Origin: Trichopria drosophilae
Taxonomy: Eukaryota > Arthropoda > Insecta > Hymenoptera > Diapriidae
NCBI GenBank assembly: GCA_030407085.1
Contig: CM059586.1
Span: forward strand, 32,041,501 to 32,105,500
Reading direction: 5' to 3'
DNA length: 64,000 bases
Position numbers and translations under genes: made by a program. The notes below the pieces were generated by a model that saw only the letters and a list, made by a program, of their open reading frames with translations, had not been told where the DNA came from and made no database searches. Positions 35,979-48,027 of this stretch are shown here, in pieces; positions within the stretch are counted from its first letter, which is position 1; each line of letters begins with the position of its first letter.

Positions 35979-36357
35979 CAGTAGTGCTCCCCTTAAGTTA
36001 TACAGTTGAGTCTGGCAATATGGCGTCTGCTTCTCTTAAGTTATATTCCCCCTCACCCCTACCACTCGTATTTCCGCTAGTCTTACACACATGCATGTAT
36101 GTGTACGTACATACAGATGCACAGATGCATAAATTTAATTACCAACTGTTAAATCAGTTGAACATTAACGATCGCAAATTGTACGTTGAGGGAAGTGAAA
36201 AAGTGATTTCAGAGTGCAAAAATGGAATGCAATGGAAAGCAGAGCAGGTGTGGTGGGGGGACGCGGGAGAAGAAGAATATAACTTAGAAGAACGAGAAAA
36301 TATAACTCAGAGGGAGCATATAACATCAGGGAAGATAACTTAAGGGCAGCACTACTG
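35979..36357. mobile_element. pogo-type MITE, 379 bp
   Basis: CAGTAGTGCTCCCCTTAAGT at the left; reverse-complemented right end CAGTAGTGCTGCCCTTAAGT; the match continues TTAT. TA at 35977-35978 and 36358-36359. AAGTTATA-type words repeat along both sides (35995, 36037, 36277, 36301). A 140-codon frame (35921-36343) runs through it only because the element lacks stops in that frame; it is not a gene. Confidence 0.9.
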
Positions 36358-36779
36358 TATCATGAAATATGACACATGCGCATAAATATGACGAGTATCG
36401 CCACGCCATCTTAAAGGGGCATAAACATCAACATGTAGAAGAAGCGTGCATTTATTTGGCTATAATAAACAAATCATTATTGGTCTGAATAGAATCTAGA
36501 TTTACTTTCATCAAATGATTTGCTTTGAGGTATAACCACATCTTAATTGATGCAACCAAATACTTTTCTGGGTGTAAAAGGTAGATAGATGGGTTAAAAG
36601 TTTGGTTTAATCGTTGGAACGGTTCAGTGGCACAACTATTCCAAAATGGAATTAATAAGAATGCAAGGACACGGCCATCAACCATCATCAAAAACTTCCA
36701 TAATGAGTCGGAGTATGGGTTTATGACTCTTTGCGCAATCTCAAGGTAGGTCTCATGATGTTTATTTACTTATGTAAAT
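36358..36779. other. No gene supported
   Basis: A 79-codon minus frame (36691-36452) starts MMMVDGRVLAFLLIPFWNSC and has fairly even codon use, but nothing identifies it and no splice context is convincing. Confidence 0.35.
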
Positions 36780-37340
36780 CGTCACCGGCACGGCACGTTG
36801 GCTCGGTCGGCCATTCTTTCAACGTACGATCGATTCCCATCGCCTGGAGCTAATGAGAAATTCGAAAGAGTCTACTGGTTTGCATCAGGTATCCTAGGCA
36901 CCGATTCCAATAGACTCGTCGATCCAACGTCGACTTTCTTTAGGCTCGTCGTAGCTGCCGGATTTCCGGCGTGTTTCCCCTCGCCGTCGGTTGCGCGTGA
37001 ACGCGTACACCAGGTAGATATACACCGGGCAAGTAACCATAACGCGTATAGCCACGAATCCGGGTTGCCTCGGTACTTGTTCTCGGTCGTTGCAGGACTC
37101 GAATATCCGGTTTGCCGTAGACGCGCGCAGCTTCACCAAGAATTACGCAAGATGGCCATTGACTGCGATCGATGGATCTTTCATGGGGACGATGCTTTCG
37201 ACGATGACAATCCACTTCTTTTCTAAGTTTCGGATTTCTTCCCGTGATTTTTTCAAATTAATGTTTCGGTTCATTACCCATCTTTGATGAGACTCGGTCT
37301 ACCGTTAGATCTACGATGTAGCCATCGACGTGGTCATCAC
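36780..37340. promoter_or_regulatory. CpG-rich island; candidate promoter or exon
   Basis: Sharp shift to GC- and CpG-rich sequence (CGGCACGGCACGTTGGCTCGG at 36787; GATCCAACGTCGAC near 36920; TTGCGCGTGAACGCG at 36989). Frames of 81-142 codons are open on both strands together, the longest (36798-37226, plus) without an ATG at its start. No known protein. A promoter or 5' exon of an unseen gene is the simplest reading; transposon origin is not excluded. Confidence 0.35.
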
Positions 37341-38984
37341 AGACCGTGATGCAATCGATTTTTAAGAAATTCTTCTAGTAACAATATTTATGTACTTTTC
37401 TGTATGAAGTTAGTGTGTGAAGTAAACTGCGTGCCGTTTAAAAAGCCGTGCGTGAATTTCCACTTTACACACTGGTACCTCTATGCGGCAAATTGTATTT
37501 GACGTATATGCTGAAGAATTCTAAGTTTCTTATTTAACCCTTTGGTGTCTTCGGATCATAGACTGCAACAAATTTCTTTAGGAATTTTCTGAAACATGAA
37601 ACAGAAGCAACGGAAGCATTTTATACGGTTATTGTTTCTTAATTTTCTAACAAAATTTAATGTTTTTTGGTTACAGTAACAGAAGTATGTAAGGTGAATA
37701 CAAAAATTTGTTTGCTTCATTAAATTTATCATGTTTGATTATGTACGTATAAATTCGAAGTAATTTAAGTTGGTTTGTTGTTAATTACATAACTGAATTA
37801 TATAAAACATAAAATTTATGGAATCAACACTGGTACATAAATTATCAGCATATAATAAAATATTATTCATTTATATATTGTTAATGTGCTCGGACGTATG
37901 AATGTCATAATCATTTTATGCTGTTTGGATGGAATACTTTATACACTGAAACGAGGCTACGGAATCTCTTATAATCGAATTAAAATCCAACATCTACAAC
38001 AGGAATCACGAGCGCTTCTTGTAGATATGCTAACGTTGCATTTGCCCCTAACGACGGCAAACCAAACTAACTTCACTCTTACTCGCTGATTCATATTCAT
38101 ATTTCTGTTACAATTTACGTAATTTGTTCATAGTGTTGCATAATTCGTCTGCATGTTACAAGTTGTAATAAAATTCTGTTATTTCGGTAACAGTAGTTAG
38201 TAAAGTATTTGAAATTTTCGTACATTTCTAACGTGATACCACAGTTACACTACGTGTCATAATGTTCTACTTTTTAGTTGCGATTAAATTATTGTTCGGG
38301 ATACTAGCTATAAGAATCACTTTTAAAGGCATAATATCTGTTATTTCTTTTTAATATAATATACGTACAGAATATGATAGAATAAAAAAAAACATACTCT
38401 AGCTCTTTGTTACTTGTAAAATTTCGACTATATTCATAAATTCGCGCTCTTTTCATTGTTGTTATCCTTTTGTTCGCAAGGTGGTGAAGGCGCATTCTAT
38501 ATAGATAGGTTTTCTTACTAACGAGACAGACATATTGTAAATTATATACCGTGCAGGAAACTTTTCAGAGCAAAGTATAACGAATTTTCCAAACACTAAC
38601 AAGTAAGAGAAAAGTTTACCGCACCTGAAGTTACCGTAATCTGAGATTCGGTTACATTTGTTACGTTAATAGCTAATATAAGAATTTTAAATATTAATGT
38701 TAGTATCATTACGTGACCTGTTTTCGCGCTTACAGTTTCACCGTAACAAAGATAAACAAAGACGCGCAGTCATTTGATTTTCCTCGAATTTTTCGACGGA
38801 TTGTTGACATGCGCAGTTGAAATGACAGAATTTAATGTAAAATTTATGAACAGTTAACGAAATCCCATTGAATGTTAAAATATACGAGTTAATCTACTAC
38901 AATAACATTGCTCACATGCAGGAAAGTGCTGGTATTTTCATCTCAAAGTTACCTGTCGTAACTTCGACTTTTCAGTTACTGTTA
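37341..38984. other. No gene seen; AT-rich DNA
   Basis: TTTAACCCTTTGGTGTCTTC at 37533-37552 resembles piggyBac-like TTAACCCTTTAAG termini but has no visible partner. Otherwise unremarkable. Confidence 0.45.
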
Positions 38985-40457
38985 TAGTCGCCCCGGTAAG
39001 CAAAATTATTGTGCAACTTTTCATACCACTTTGAAACTTTGCATACTTTTAGAGGGTATCTAGAGTAAGAATTTCCGAACGGGAGCCATCTTGAATTTTG
39101 CTACAGAACCAAGATGACGGCCTTTTTCGAAAAATCACTATTTATTTTTTTACGACTTTATTTTTAGTTATTTCAAATTGTTGTTTGGTACAAATATGAA
39201 AGTTATTTATTATAATATCACAAGTATTTTTATCTTCATGAATTTCGATCAAATTTCAAAATGGCGGCCACTTTACTACATTATTGAGTTATTACTGAAC
39301 ACATAGTATTCTTATATTGTAAAGTAGTAGTATAACGTACTTTTCAATGAAATAATATTGTATTTTGATGCTGATTACGATTCTGAATACTCAAGATGGC
39401 GGATCCAATATGGCGGGCATAGAAACAAAAACAGGCATTATCTATCCTATTTTGTGATTTCTTTTAACATGGATATTAGATGGTGCAAATGGATACCGCT
39501 CTTAGCGAAACCAGAGTCGCGACGGGGACGCGGCGGTTAACAACTTTTTTTTGTTTTTTTTTTCTATTGTTGTATTTTATTTATCTGTTTCATTTTTTTC
39601 ATTAATATTTTGACACTTACCTTGGCAGTTTCTACACAGTAGTGTACATGCAACCTTTTGGCGTTTACAAGAGCAACGTAAAGAACATCCATTATAACAA
39701 GAACATTTCGTTAAATCAGCTTTACAAGCTTATCGTTATAGAAAAGAATTATCGTTAAAAACAGGGCTACTGACTGGTGCATGTATGTACTAAGCGCCGA
39801 GAGCTACATTTCTATCGGACTTGATAGCCGCCTAGCGGTTAAACCTCGAACTATTTTGTGTTTATGTCTTATTATTGATGATGTTTTTAAAGCTAATTAC
39901 TCGCAATTTGGTATATGGTAATGTTTTTGGAGACATCGATTACAAATCCTATGCTAGATTTACCAAATACAAAATAGCGGATCCAGTATGGCAGACAAAA
40001 ATTTTAGAAATGTTTCCATTTGCCCAATATTTGTTACTCGGAGGTTAAATCAATCTGACGTTCGATTCCTAACCAGCGACCACGAAACCCCCGAGTAACG
40101 ATTTTCAACTGAATTGCTTGAATAGAAAAATGTGTGACTCTAAGTGTTAATAATTTATTAAATTATCCGCCATTTTGAAATTTGACCGAAATTCATGAAG
40201 ACAATAATAGTCGTGATGTTATAATAAATAACTTTCACATTTGAACCAAAAAATAATTGGAACTAACTAAAAATAAAGTGGTAAAAAATAAATGGTGAAT
40301 TTACAAAAAGGCCGCCATCTTGCTTCTGAAGCAAAATTCAAGATGGCTCCCCTTCGGAAATTATTACTCTAGATACCCTCTAAACGTATGCGAAGTTTCA
40401 ACGTGATATGAAGATGTGCACAATTTTGGCACTTTTAGCGAGTTACCGGGGCGACTA
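38985..40457. mobile_element. Foldback element with TAGTCGCCCCGGTAA termini, about 1.5 kb
   Basis: Termini TAGTCGCCCCGGTAA and, reverse-complemented, TAGTCGCCCCGGTAACTCGC, flanked by TTA on both sides (38982-38984 and 40458-40460); a TA duplication reading one step inside is equally possible, so Harbinger-like or Tc1-like cannot be separated. Arms of about 300 bp match inward: GGGTATCTAGAGTAA against TTACTCTAGATACCC, GAGCCATCTTGAATTTTGCT against AGCAAAATTCAAGATGGCTC, and TTTCAAAATGGCGG against CCGCCATTTTGAAA. A further inner pair of CCATATTGGATCCGCC-type modules lies at 39391-39418 and 39972-39995. No transposase. Confidence 0.85.
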
Positions 40458-41240
40458 TTATAACTTTGCAGATAATGTAAGAATCTTGAAATTAGCTTAC
40501 ATTAACTATTAGTAAATAATATCTTTCTGTGTAAGAACGTTTTGTAGGTCGGTGAGTATTATTAGCTATTAAATAAATAAATCAGTTGTATTTCAGAGTT
40601 TGTGTTTCCTTTCTTTAGTTCTTTATTCTTTCTTTTCCGTTTTATAGTTAGTCATTTTGTATTCTATTTCAACAATTTATCCGCCATAATCAACAACTCC
40701 GAAAATCCTCGAGTAGCTAATTCTAAGAAGATCAAATGTTCTGGCAAAACTCATCCAATATCTTGGATTTTTATAAACTATAATCACTTTGTCCACTCCA
40801 AAACTTCTGAGTAAATTTCAACAAAATGTATAGGTTAGATTTCTGGAGGTTATGGAAGGTTTAAAGACATTCGACTCTCGATAATTTCTTTCCAGAACTA
40901 ACGTGTATGTCTTCGAAAGAAAATTTCTCAAAATTAGATATATTATTTTCATTTCTCGATCGTAAATAGGACACATTTGTGTTTTACCGTATAATCGAGA
41001 TCTCGAAAGTGTTTTCATTTATGTATGATTTAGCTAATTTCAGATGTTTCTGTGTTGAAGTACTAGGTAAATTGACAACACATTATAACTTCGACTGTTA
41101 TTGAGAATAATCAATAATTCTCGTTGAAATAGCTATTTAAACGTAACCGATTATATTAATTACAGGGAAAATAATACAGTAATATGTGTTTTATTAATAT
41201 GTGAAAGAAATTTTTAAGAAAACTATAAACTAAACATCAG
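40458..41240. other. No feature seen
   Basis: AT-rich, frames of 66-70 codons without motif. Confidence 0.5.
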
Positions 41241-41402
41241 TGCACTGAAAAATATAAGTCTTAGATTGAGACCAAAAGTTACATAATTTTAAGATGTAAC
41301 AAAAAGAAGCCTTGTTCGACTGAAAGGTAGACTTCAAAAGTCTTAAAAAGTAACCTAGCATGCGACTAAAATATATTACCTAAAATTAGATATTTTTTCA
41401 GG
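41241..41402. mobile_element. Possible short MITE with CTGAAAAATAT termini
   Basis: CACTGAAAAATATAAGTCTT at the left and the reverse complement CCTGAAAAAATATCTAATTT at the right form a weak terminal repeat of the CACTGARAAA type. No clear duplication. Confidence 0.35.
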
Positions 41403-42559
41403 ATTTGGAATTAAATTAAGCCTGTTGAGAATCTTTTATTCTGATTATTTAGACTAAAATCATTGAAAAAAAAATCATTGAAAAAAAAAATCATTGCACT
41501 ATTGTGCTAGTATTATAGCACAATGAAATGTATTATCGCAATGGATGAAATATTTTATTATTTCTACGAAAAATGTTTTTTGTTAGTAAGTGTTTATTGA
41601 ATCGAAAGAATCTTTTATCAATGTGAAAACAATGAAATTTTCATAGGAATAGCGGTATATATTTCATTCGTTGAAAGAAAAGCATTTCATTGCGGCTATT
41701 GGTTGCGCGTTTCATCGCTTCAATGAATCTTTTCTCATTGTAATAAATTAATATGCGTTCTACTACATGAAAAAGAAAACAGTTTCGTTTAGCTAAACCG
41801 ATCACTGGAAGGAAGAGAATGAAATACACACACATAAAATTAAATAAATTTAATTTAAGAAATTTTTTCAAAAATTAATAGACTCAACGGAACATGTTTA
41901 ACACAAATACACTTGTCATTTTCAAAATCATAATCGATTTGCTTTGTCCTTGAAGGTATTTAAAAAAACTCCCTGATACTTCGAGAAATAATGTTGTGTA
42001 CTCCACTATACGGATTCAGGGGTTAATTAATATAATTTTTTGTTTCCTTGGATGTGATAAAAAATCTCCTCAGAACAATCGTCGGGTTTGTTACTAAACC
42101 TATTTCGTCGTGTAAGGACGATATTGTTTATGTTGTTTACTCTTATTGTATATTTGTCTCAAACAAGAGCGAAATTACCATTTAATTTGCATATTTCTTG
42201 CGGGTTGAAGAAAAATTAACCCACAAAGCTTAAAACAATCATCATGATAGTCTCATTTTATGTTGTTAAGAAAGCCTACTTCGGTTTCATCTCGAACGGA
42301 GCTTGTTGCAAATCTTCCAGAATTAAAATGATAAATGATAACGTCTTCTTGTAAGTTTCAAGACTTCAAGAATTTATTTTAAGGTCATATTCTGACTTAA
42401 TAGCTAAATTGAAGATAATTTAAAAAAAGGTAGGTCCGGGTTATAAGACTTTTTCTGTGCATTTAGATCTATACATATTTAGGTTATATATCCAGCAATA
42501 CCTTGAAAATGTGGTTGGAGACATCTTCAGAGTCCCCAAAAAAGTCACTTACAATGTCT
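41403..42559. other. No gene seen; ATTGAA-rich patch
   Basis: 41450-41760 repeats the words CATTGAA and TTCAATG/TTTCATTG many times, including three near-tandem units of AATCATTGAAAAAAAA (41459-41500). No coding. Confidence 0.45.
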
Positions 42560-42850
42560 GCTTTTACTCATTAAGCACCAAATGCACTGAAATTTTATCT
42601 CGAATGTATCGTTTATTTCTAATATGAAACAATTGAAAACAAAATCTTGAGTATATAGATTTTATTGCTTGAAGGTCGCTCTTTCGAATGGTGATTAGAA
42701 AATTTAAAAAACGCAGTTTTTAGCATTTTTTTTTTGCAAAAATGTTTAAAACCCTAATATTTGGGCACAATGTTTTTGGTTCTCAAAAGGCATTTCTATT
42801 ACAAAAGTAGCATAAACGTGCACCCAACGTATTACAGCAGAAATCTGTCA
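42560..42850. mobile_element. Fragment of the 45970-type foldback family
   Basis: CATTAAGCACCAAATGCAC at 42569-42587 resembles the terminal TTTAAGTTCCAAATGTGCAC of 45970, and GAAGGTCGCTCTTTCGAATG (42672-42691) followed by a 'TTTTAGCATTTTTTTTTTGC' stretch matches its subterminal block. One arm only; the opposite arm is lost or unrecognisable. Confidence 0.5.
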
Positions 42851-44313
42851 TAATATATTTTTTATTCTATTGTCTTATTAACAAAATGGGTGCCGATACG
42901 CTATGTATATACGTCTGTTTTTAAAAATTGCACAACATCGGATAACAAATTAATTCTACTTGAACAGATCACCTATATATTTTTATACCGCTGATTCCGA
43001 ATTTAGGATGAGATTTTCGAAATTCTTTTTTTTTTATATGTATTTTGTAATGAGTAAATTTGATATCAAATATTTTGCAAGTGGTTATTTTTCGAAAAGC
43101 ATCATGACAAAAATCTATTCGTATTTAACTTTTTAAAATTTTAAATCCAATCTGCTGAAGTTAATTTTGTGAAATTTGTCAAGCAAATCAACTATTGAAT
43201 CATATGTAATCTGTAAAGGATATCTTTAAGGGCCCTTTTGAAATCATCACCGTAACTGAGAGATAATTTAATTTATTCTTATAAAAAGAATGTCTGAACT
43301 ATGCAACAACACAGAAGAATGTCTTGTGGTGTCATTGATGAACTTTCTAACATATAAAAATGTGCCATACGGTAAATTAATCATCAATATTGGCGACGTA
43401 TATGTAAACTATTTGTGCTATTTGTATAAATCTTAATATCGAACGTATTTTTGTACTTAGTCTTATCTCATTGCTATTAACTATATTAAGTATTAATAAA
43501 TGAGTCAATCATTACTTCTACATATTTTGTTTTTTAAGTGTGTAAGCTAAAAGATGCTTGAAAAGGAATCTTTTATTATCATTGATAGATCAGATAGACA
43601 GAACGATCGACATTGCGTCTATACGCGAAACTCGTTTCGAATGTCGAGACGTTGGATTCCCACTTTTGTCGACATGGCAGCCAGTCAGACGTGACTTTTC
43701 ATTTTGTTAAGCGGAAAGAGCGATGAAGTTCTCGATGGGAAAATACCCAGGCACAATGTTGAGACTAGTATTAGTTCCTGAATACGTAATCTTTCGAATT
43801 TTCACATTTCATTACTGGTACGCTGTTCTGGTATCTTCCGTCAGAAATTAAAATACGAAAAATTACCATATTAAACGAACACAAATATCAAAACTGCCCA
43901 TTGTAATTTTCGTTTAATAAAAAATCTTTAATATTATTTTTGGCATCATAAACATTTAATTTATAAATCAACCCAGGTGTTGGTTGTTTAGGTATAGTAT
44001 CATCACTAACTCTAGATAGACTAAACACTAAATTGACAAATATGTGGTTGCCTGTTACCAGCCAAGTATTCACTAATTTCAACTACATTTTGCTTGAATT
44101 TTGGTCGTTCGGTATCATGGCTCAATTGGTACTTAATATGACTGAATACTGCCAATCAAATTTTTAATCAATATTTTGATGTTTTTCAGCAATGCTGGTA
44201 CGAAGTATTTTTATTTTCATATATTCTTAATTTAAAATTTGTTAAGTTGTATTTTAATCTCCTTTGAAATAGAACATTTCTGACGATCGAAACTATCGAA
44301 TTGAACATCACTA
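42851..44313. other. No gene seen
   Basis: 43590-43760 is a GC-richer patch (GCGAAACTCGTTTCGAATGTCGAGACG, small inverted words CGAAACTCG and CGAATGTCGAG) of unknown meaning. Otherwise AT-rich. Confidence 0.4.
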
Positions 44314-44444
44314 TACTAAAAAAAACAGAAAAGATGATTAAGTAGGCTGTTGTTAATTTTTTCGTTTAAAATAACCATAATTCTGGTTGGTTTAACCAGA
44401 AAAAATAGTACGGTCGTATTTAACCGGAAGATTTCTTTAGTGCA
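44314..44444. mobile_element. 131-bp MITE with AACCAG module, copy 1
   Basis: Outer ends TATACTAAAAAAAACAG and, reverse-complemented, TATGCACTAAAGAAATC. Inside, ATTCTGGTTGGTTTAACCAG (44380-44399) is a palindrome, followed by AAAAAATAGTACGGTCGTAT and TTAACCGGAA. The same order occurs at 60655-60687. Confidence 0.6.
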
Positions 44445-45965
44445 TATTATGATTAAACTTATTAGTCTCTTTGATTTATTTATCTTGATGTAATAATAGA
44501 ATTAATATAAAGGCCATTGTAAGAATTTTTGTGTTTAATAGATTTGTTGTAACACCTTTAGCAGATATGAAATTTTACTTTATTGCATATGAGGATTGAC
44601 AAAACTTCTTCTTAGTCTTAGAATGGGACATTTTAACTTGATGGGTACACTCTGAATTTCTTACTGAATTTTGAACGATTTTCGACATTATTTAAAGTGG
44701 ATCTATCAGTTTTATTTCTATATAGTAAAATGTGACTTTTTAACGGAAATACAAAAACTGTCACCTTAAAAAAGCCTAAAAAACCAACTGTTCCCAATTC
44801 AATAACCGATAAAAGCAGATCTGATTTTCGGCATAATATAACTTTATGACTTAAGTTTCCATCGTCCAGAAAAGCTTTTTAAAATATTGGAATTGCAGTA
44901 TTCAAGTTTATAATAGTACTTTTCGTATTAAGAGTCTACAATTTTATTTTCGAATTTTACACTAGCTCGGGCGAAAAATATTGTTCTTATTATAAGCGTA
45001 AAATAAAATGTTATTTATTAATTAATTTAAATTTGTATTTATGCCCCGAAATCTAAACTGGAATGGTTGATAACTCCTATCTCAGCCATGTACGCTCAAG
45101 AAAACGAAGATGAATGTTTTAAATATCATCAGATACACATAAGTATAAAGGTTGAATACCTAAAACTTCCAGTGCCTTTATTAAGGTGGAATTTCACTTT
45201 AAATTGAAGTTAAATTTGACATTAAAAGGATGGCCAAATTTTCATTCGTTTAATGTAAAATTCACAATAATGAAGTGATTTCCTCTTTAAGAGAATTTAG
45301 GGTATAATTTTGGACGTATTAAATAGATCTAAAGGTAGTAACGAAAATTAGTTGTTCACTCGCATATTTCGAAATTCATTCATTTTTTAAGATTAAGTAC
45401 TTATTCCATTTGGTTAGAATTTTACTTGTTTAGTAAATTTACTCTTCTGTACTATCGAAATATTTTCCCTGAATTAAAAACTGTAGTATTTGACTATCAA
45501 TTTTTAATTTTTGTATCGTAAAAATGAAAGGCCAAGTCAACGTGTGAGTTCTACCACATCTTTGGAATAATTAGGGCATCATGAAAAGTAGAAATGACGA
45601 CTAACTTTACTTAATATATTAATTGTCAGTCAATCAATTATAAATTAAAGTGTTATCACATTTAAAATATAAAAAACACTGCGTATAAGATCATGTTGCG
45701 AACTTCTTAAGTAATTAAAACCTAAGTTAACAACCATAATGCAACCGACTTAATTCAGATTGCAAATTAATTAATAAATCATGGGTAAAGTTTATAATAA
45801 ACCTAAGTCATTTTTATTCTTCTTATACTAATAATGAGTGAAATTTGATAATAGATATATGTGTTTTCTTATTCAAGATTACGACGATAAAAGATCAGAT
45901 GCGATAGAATAACAAAATAATAGGGTAGGTACCAAAGAATTTCTTTATTTCTACTCGAATACATA
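44445..45965. other. No feature seen; AT-rich DNA
   Basis: No frame above about 60 codons and no inverted repeat noticed. Confidence 0.5.
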
Positions 45966-45969
45966 TTAA

Positions 45970-46878
45970 CCCTTTAAGTTCCAAATGTGCACAATTTGCA
46001 CGCGTATTTCAGCATCGTTTTATGTATAAAATAAAAATTTGTTAAAAATGGAAACATCTATGTCCTGCTAGTGTTGAGGTCGCTTTTTCGATTGGCGATA
46101 CTGAAATTTTCGAAAAAGGACGTTTAACACATTTTTTTAATAAAAATACTGAAAAAAAATAAAACAATTATTTTTTCTATTCCAGAAATGTGAAATTTTA
46201 CATAACGGATCTGCCATATTAGATCCTCATTTTGAATTATGGTAAACTGAGGCAAGATTTCAGTTTAGCGATGACTGAAACCTATGAGATTGTTAATTAG
46301 TTTATTGCACACCAATTTTGGTTGTAACAGAACTCGAAATACACGTATTTCTACAGATCACATGGCAGTCGCTATCTTGAAATTGGATTTTATGGAATAT
46401 TACTGCTTCCGTAAAACAAAATAAGTCATACAAAACTCGTAATAACTTATTTGTACGATTTTACTAAAGAGGAAACCTAGCATATCCGAAATAATAGCCT
46501 TTTCTTCAATTTCAAACCTTTTCAACGTTCAGACGCCATTTTAAAACGCTAAGCAAAATAAATCAAAATATATGAATGTATAATTTTCAAGTAAAACAAT
46601 CGGGAACACGTTTCTGACAGGTTAGAAGGTGATCTGAAATCGGTATCATAGTTAAAAATGCATTAAAAAAACTGTAGCTAAAAAATCACGTTTTTTCAGT
46701 ATTTCTGTTAAAAAAATGTGTTAAACGTCATTTTTCGAAAATTTCAGCAGCAACAATCAATAGAGCGACCTCAAAACTAGTCGGATATAGATGTTTCCAT
46801 TTTTAGAAAATTGTTATTTTACACATAAAACGATGCTGAAATCAATGTGCAAATTGTGCACCTTTTGGACTTATAAAG
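45970..46878. mobile_element. piggyBac-type MITE (TTAA target), 909 bp
   Basis: TTAA at 45966-45969 and 46879-46882. Left CCCTTTAAGTTCCAAATGTG and right, reverse-complemented, CTTTATAAGTCCAAAAGGTG; both then read CACAATTTGCAC and CAGCATCG. Arms of about 200 bp continue with GGAAACATCTATGTCC, GAGGTCGCT and GACGTTTAACACATTTTTTTAA. The interior carries the CCATATTAGATCCTCATTTT module (46213-46232) and TTTAGCGATGACTGAAACC. Same family as 31681-32683. Non-autonomous. Confidence 0.85.
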
Positions 46879-46882
46879 TTAA

Positions 46883-47742
46883 ACAATGATTTATCACTTA
46901 TGAATTACATTATTTTATTATTCTGAAATTTCTAAAGGTAAGCAGTTTACTGATGAATAAAAGCAATAAAAGTAGAGTCAACTCATTTCAAAACATAACT
47001 GGATAATAGAAATACGATTGCTCGAGTTTATTGCACGTTAACATTATAAATCCACTGGACGTTACTAACGGAAAACTAAATCAGTGCAGGAACATTAATA
47101 TATTAATAAATGGAAATATATGAAACAGAAAATACAATGGATAACGCAGAACGTTGAATATTTCAAGCACTGCATGTATGCATACTTTTGCTGAAATGAG
47201 TTATCTTCATCAATTTTCCTTAGCCGGTGAAAATGATCACGTGTAATTGCATACAATCATTTTCCTTGGATCGGACGTCGTTCGATGCATGTTCATAAAT
47301 TTCTTGGGTGTACGCAGAAGCGTACGTAACTTACATGCATATATACATGCCATTGCAATATTAAAATAAATGAAAGCGTGAAAAGAAAGTGAAACCATCG
47401 GAGACCGTATATAATCATTTATTATTACAGTTTTTATTTCTACTGCACTTTTCAATGTGCCACGAGGGGTGAATTAGAGTATAAAAAATGATTATACGGT
47501 AGTTTTGTATGAATTTGTTTCACTTATTTTACGTTTTTAATGTCATGTTTTGTTTTTCAAACCTATCGCAACTGTAAAAAATATAAATCAATTCAATTTT
47601 TAATACACAACACACATTTACAACAGTTTTGTAATGCTGACTTTTGAAAAAATTAGACATTAAATCGTTTTATTCACGTAGGGTTTTAAGAATATGACAA
47701 TTTTCAAGAATTTAGAGGAATATTGCATTCTTCATGAATTGG
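46883..47742. other. No gene seen
   Basis: 47235-47360 is moderately GC-richer with GATCACGTGTAATTG and small palindromes (CGTACGCAGAAGCGTACG at 47310-47330). Possibly regulatory; nothing further supports it. Confidence 0.35.
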
Positions 47743-47744
47743 TA

Positions 47745-48025
47745 CTCTCTAAATCTGAATTAGTTAAAAACTACCAATAAGAAAATGAATTGTGAGTCAC
47801 CAAATGAATTAGTAATAATTGTTGCTAATAAAAAGTTAAAACCTACTAATTTATTACTAATTCTACAAACTACTAAACTAAAAAAGTCGATATCTACCTG
47901 AAGATTAGTAGAACTTTACTCATGTATTAGTATTTTGGTACTATTTATCAGTAAAAAATTTACTTATAGATGGTAACCCACTTTTCGCTGAATATAATAA
48001 TTTTTATTAATTCAAGTTTAGAGAG
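47745..48025. mobile_element. MITE with CTCTCTAAATCTGAAT termini, 281 bp
   Basis: Left CTCTCTAAATCTGAATTAGT; right reverse-complemented CTCTCTAAACTTGAATTAAT; TA at 47743-47744 and 48026-48027. ACTAATT/AATTAGT words repeat in both orientations. Its termini equal those of the large foldback at 33122-35329. Confidence 0.75.
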
Positions 48026-48027
48026 TA

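Noticed and set aside
35921..36343. 140-codon plus-strand frame
   Set aside because: Most of it is the pogo-type MITE at 35979-36357.
36452..36691. 79-codon minus frame with a signal-peptide-like start
   Set aside because: No homologue recognised, no supporting splice or promoter context, and length is within chance.
36798..37226. 142-codon plus-strand frame
   Set aside because: Begins at TTG, not ATG, lies in a CpG-rich island where stops are rare on both strands, and is not recognisable.
37533..37552. TTTAACCCTTTGGTGTCTTC as a piggyBac-type terminus
   Set aside because: Only one end, no partner within reach; the similarity is short.
39536..39842. GCGGTTAA at both ends of a 300-bp segment, as a TTAA insertion
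   Set aside because: The inner sequences next to the two TTAA words are not inverted copies.
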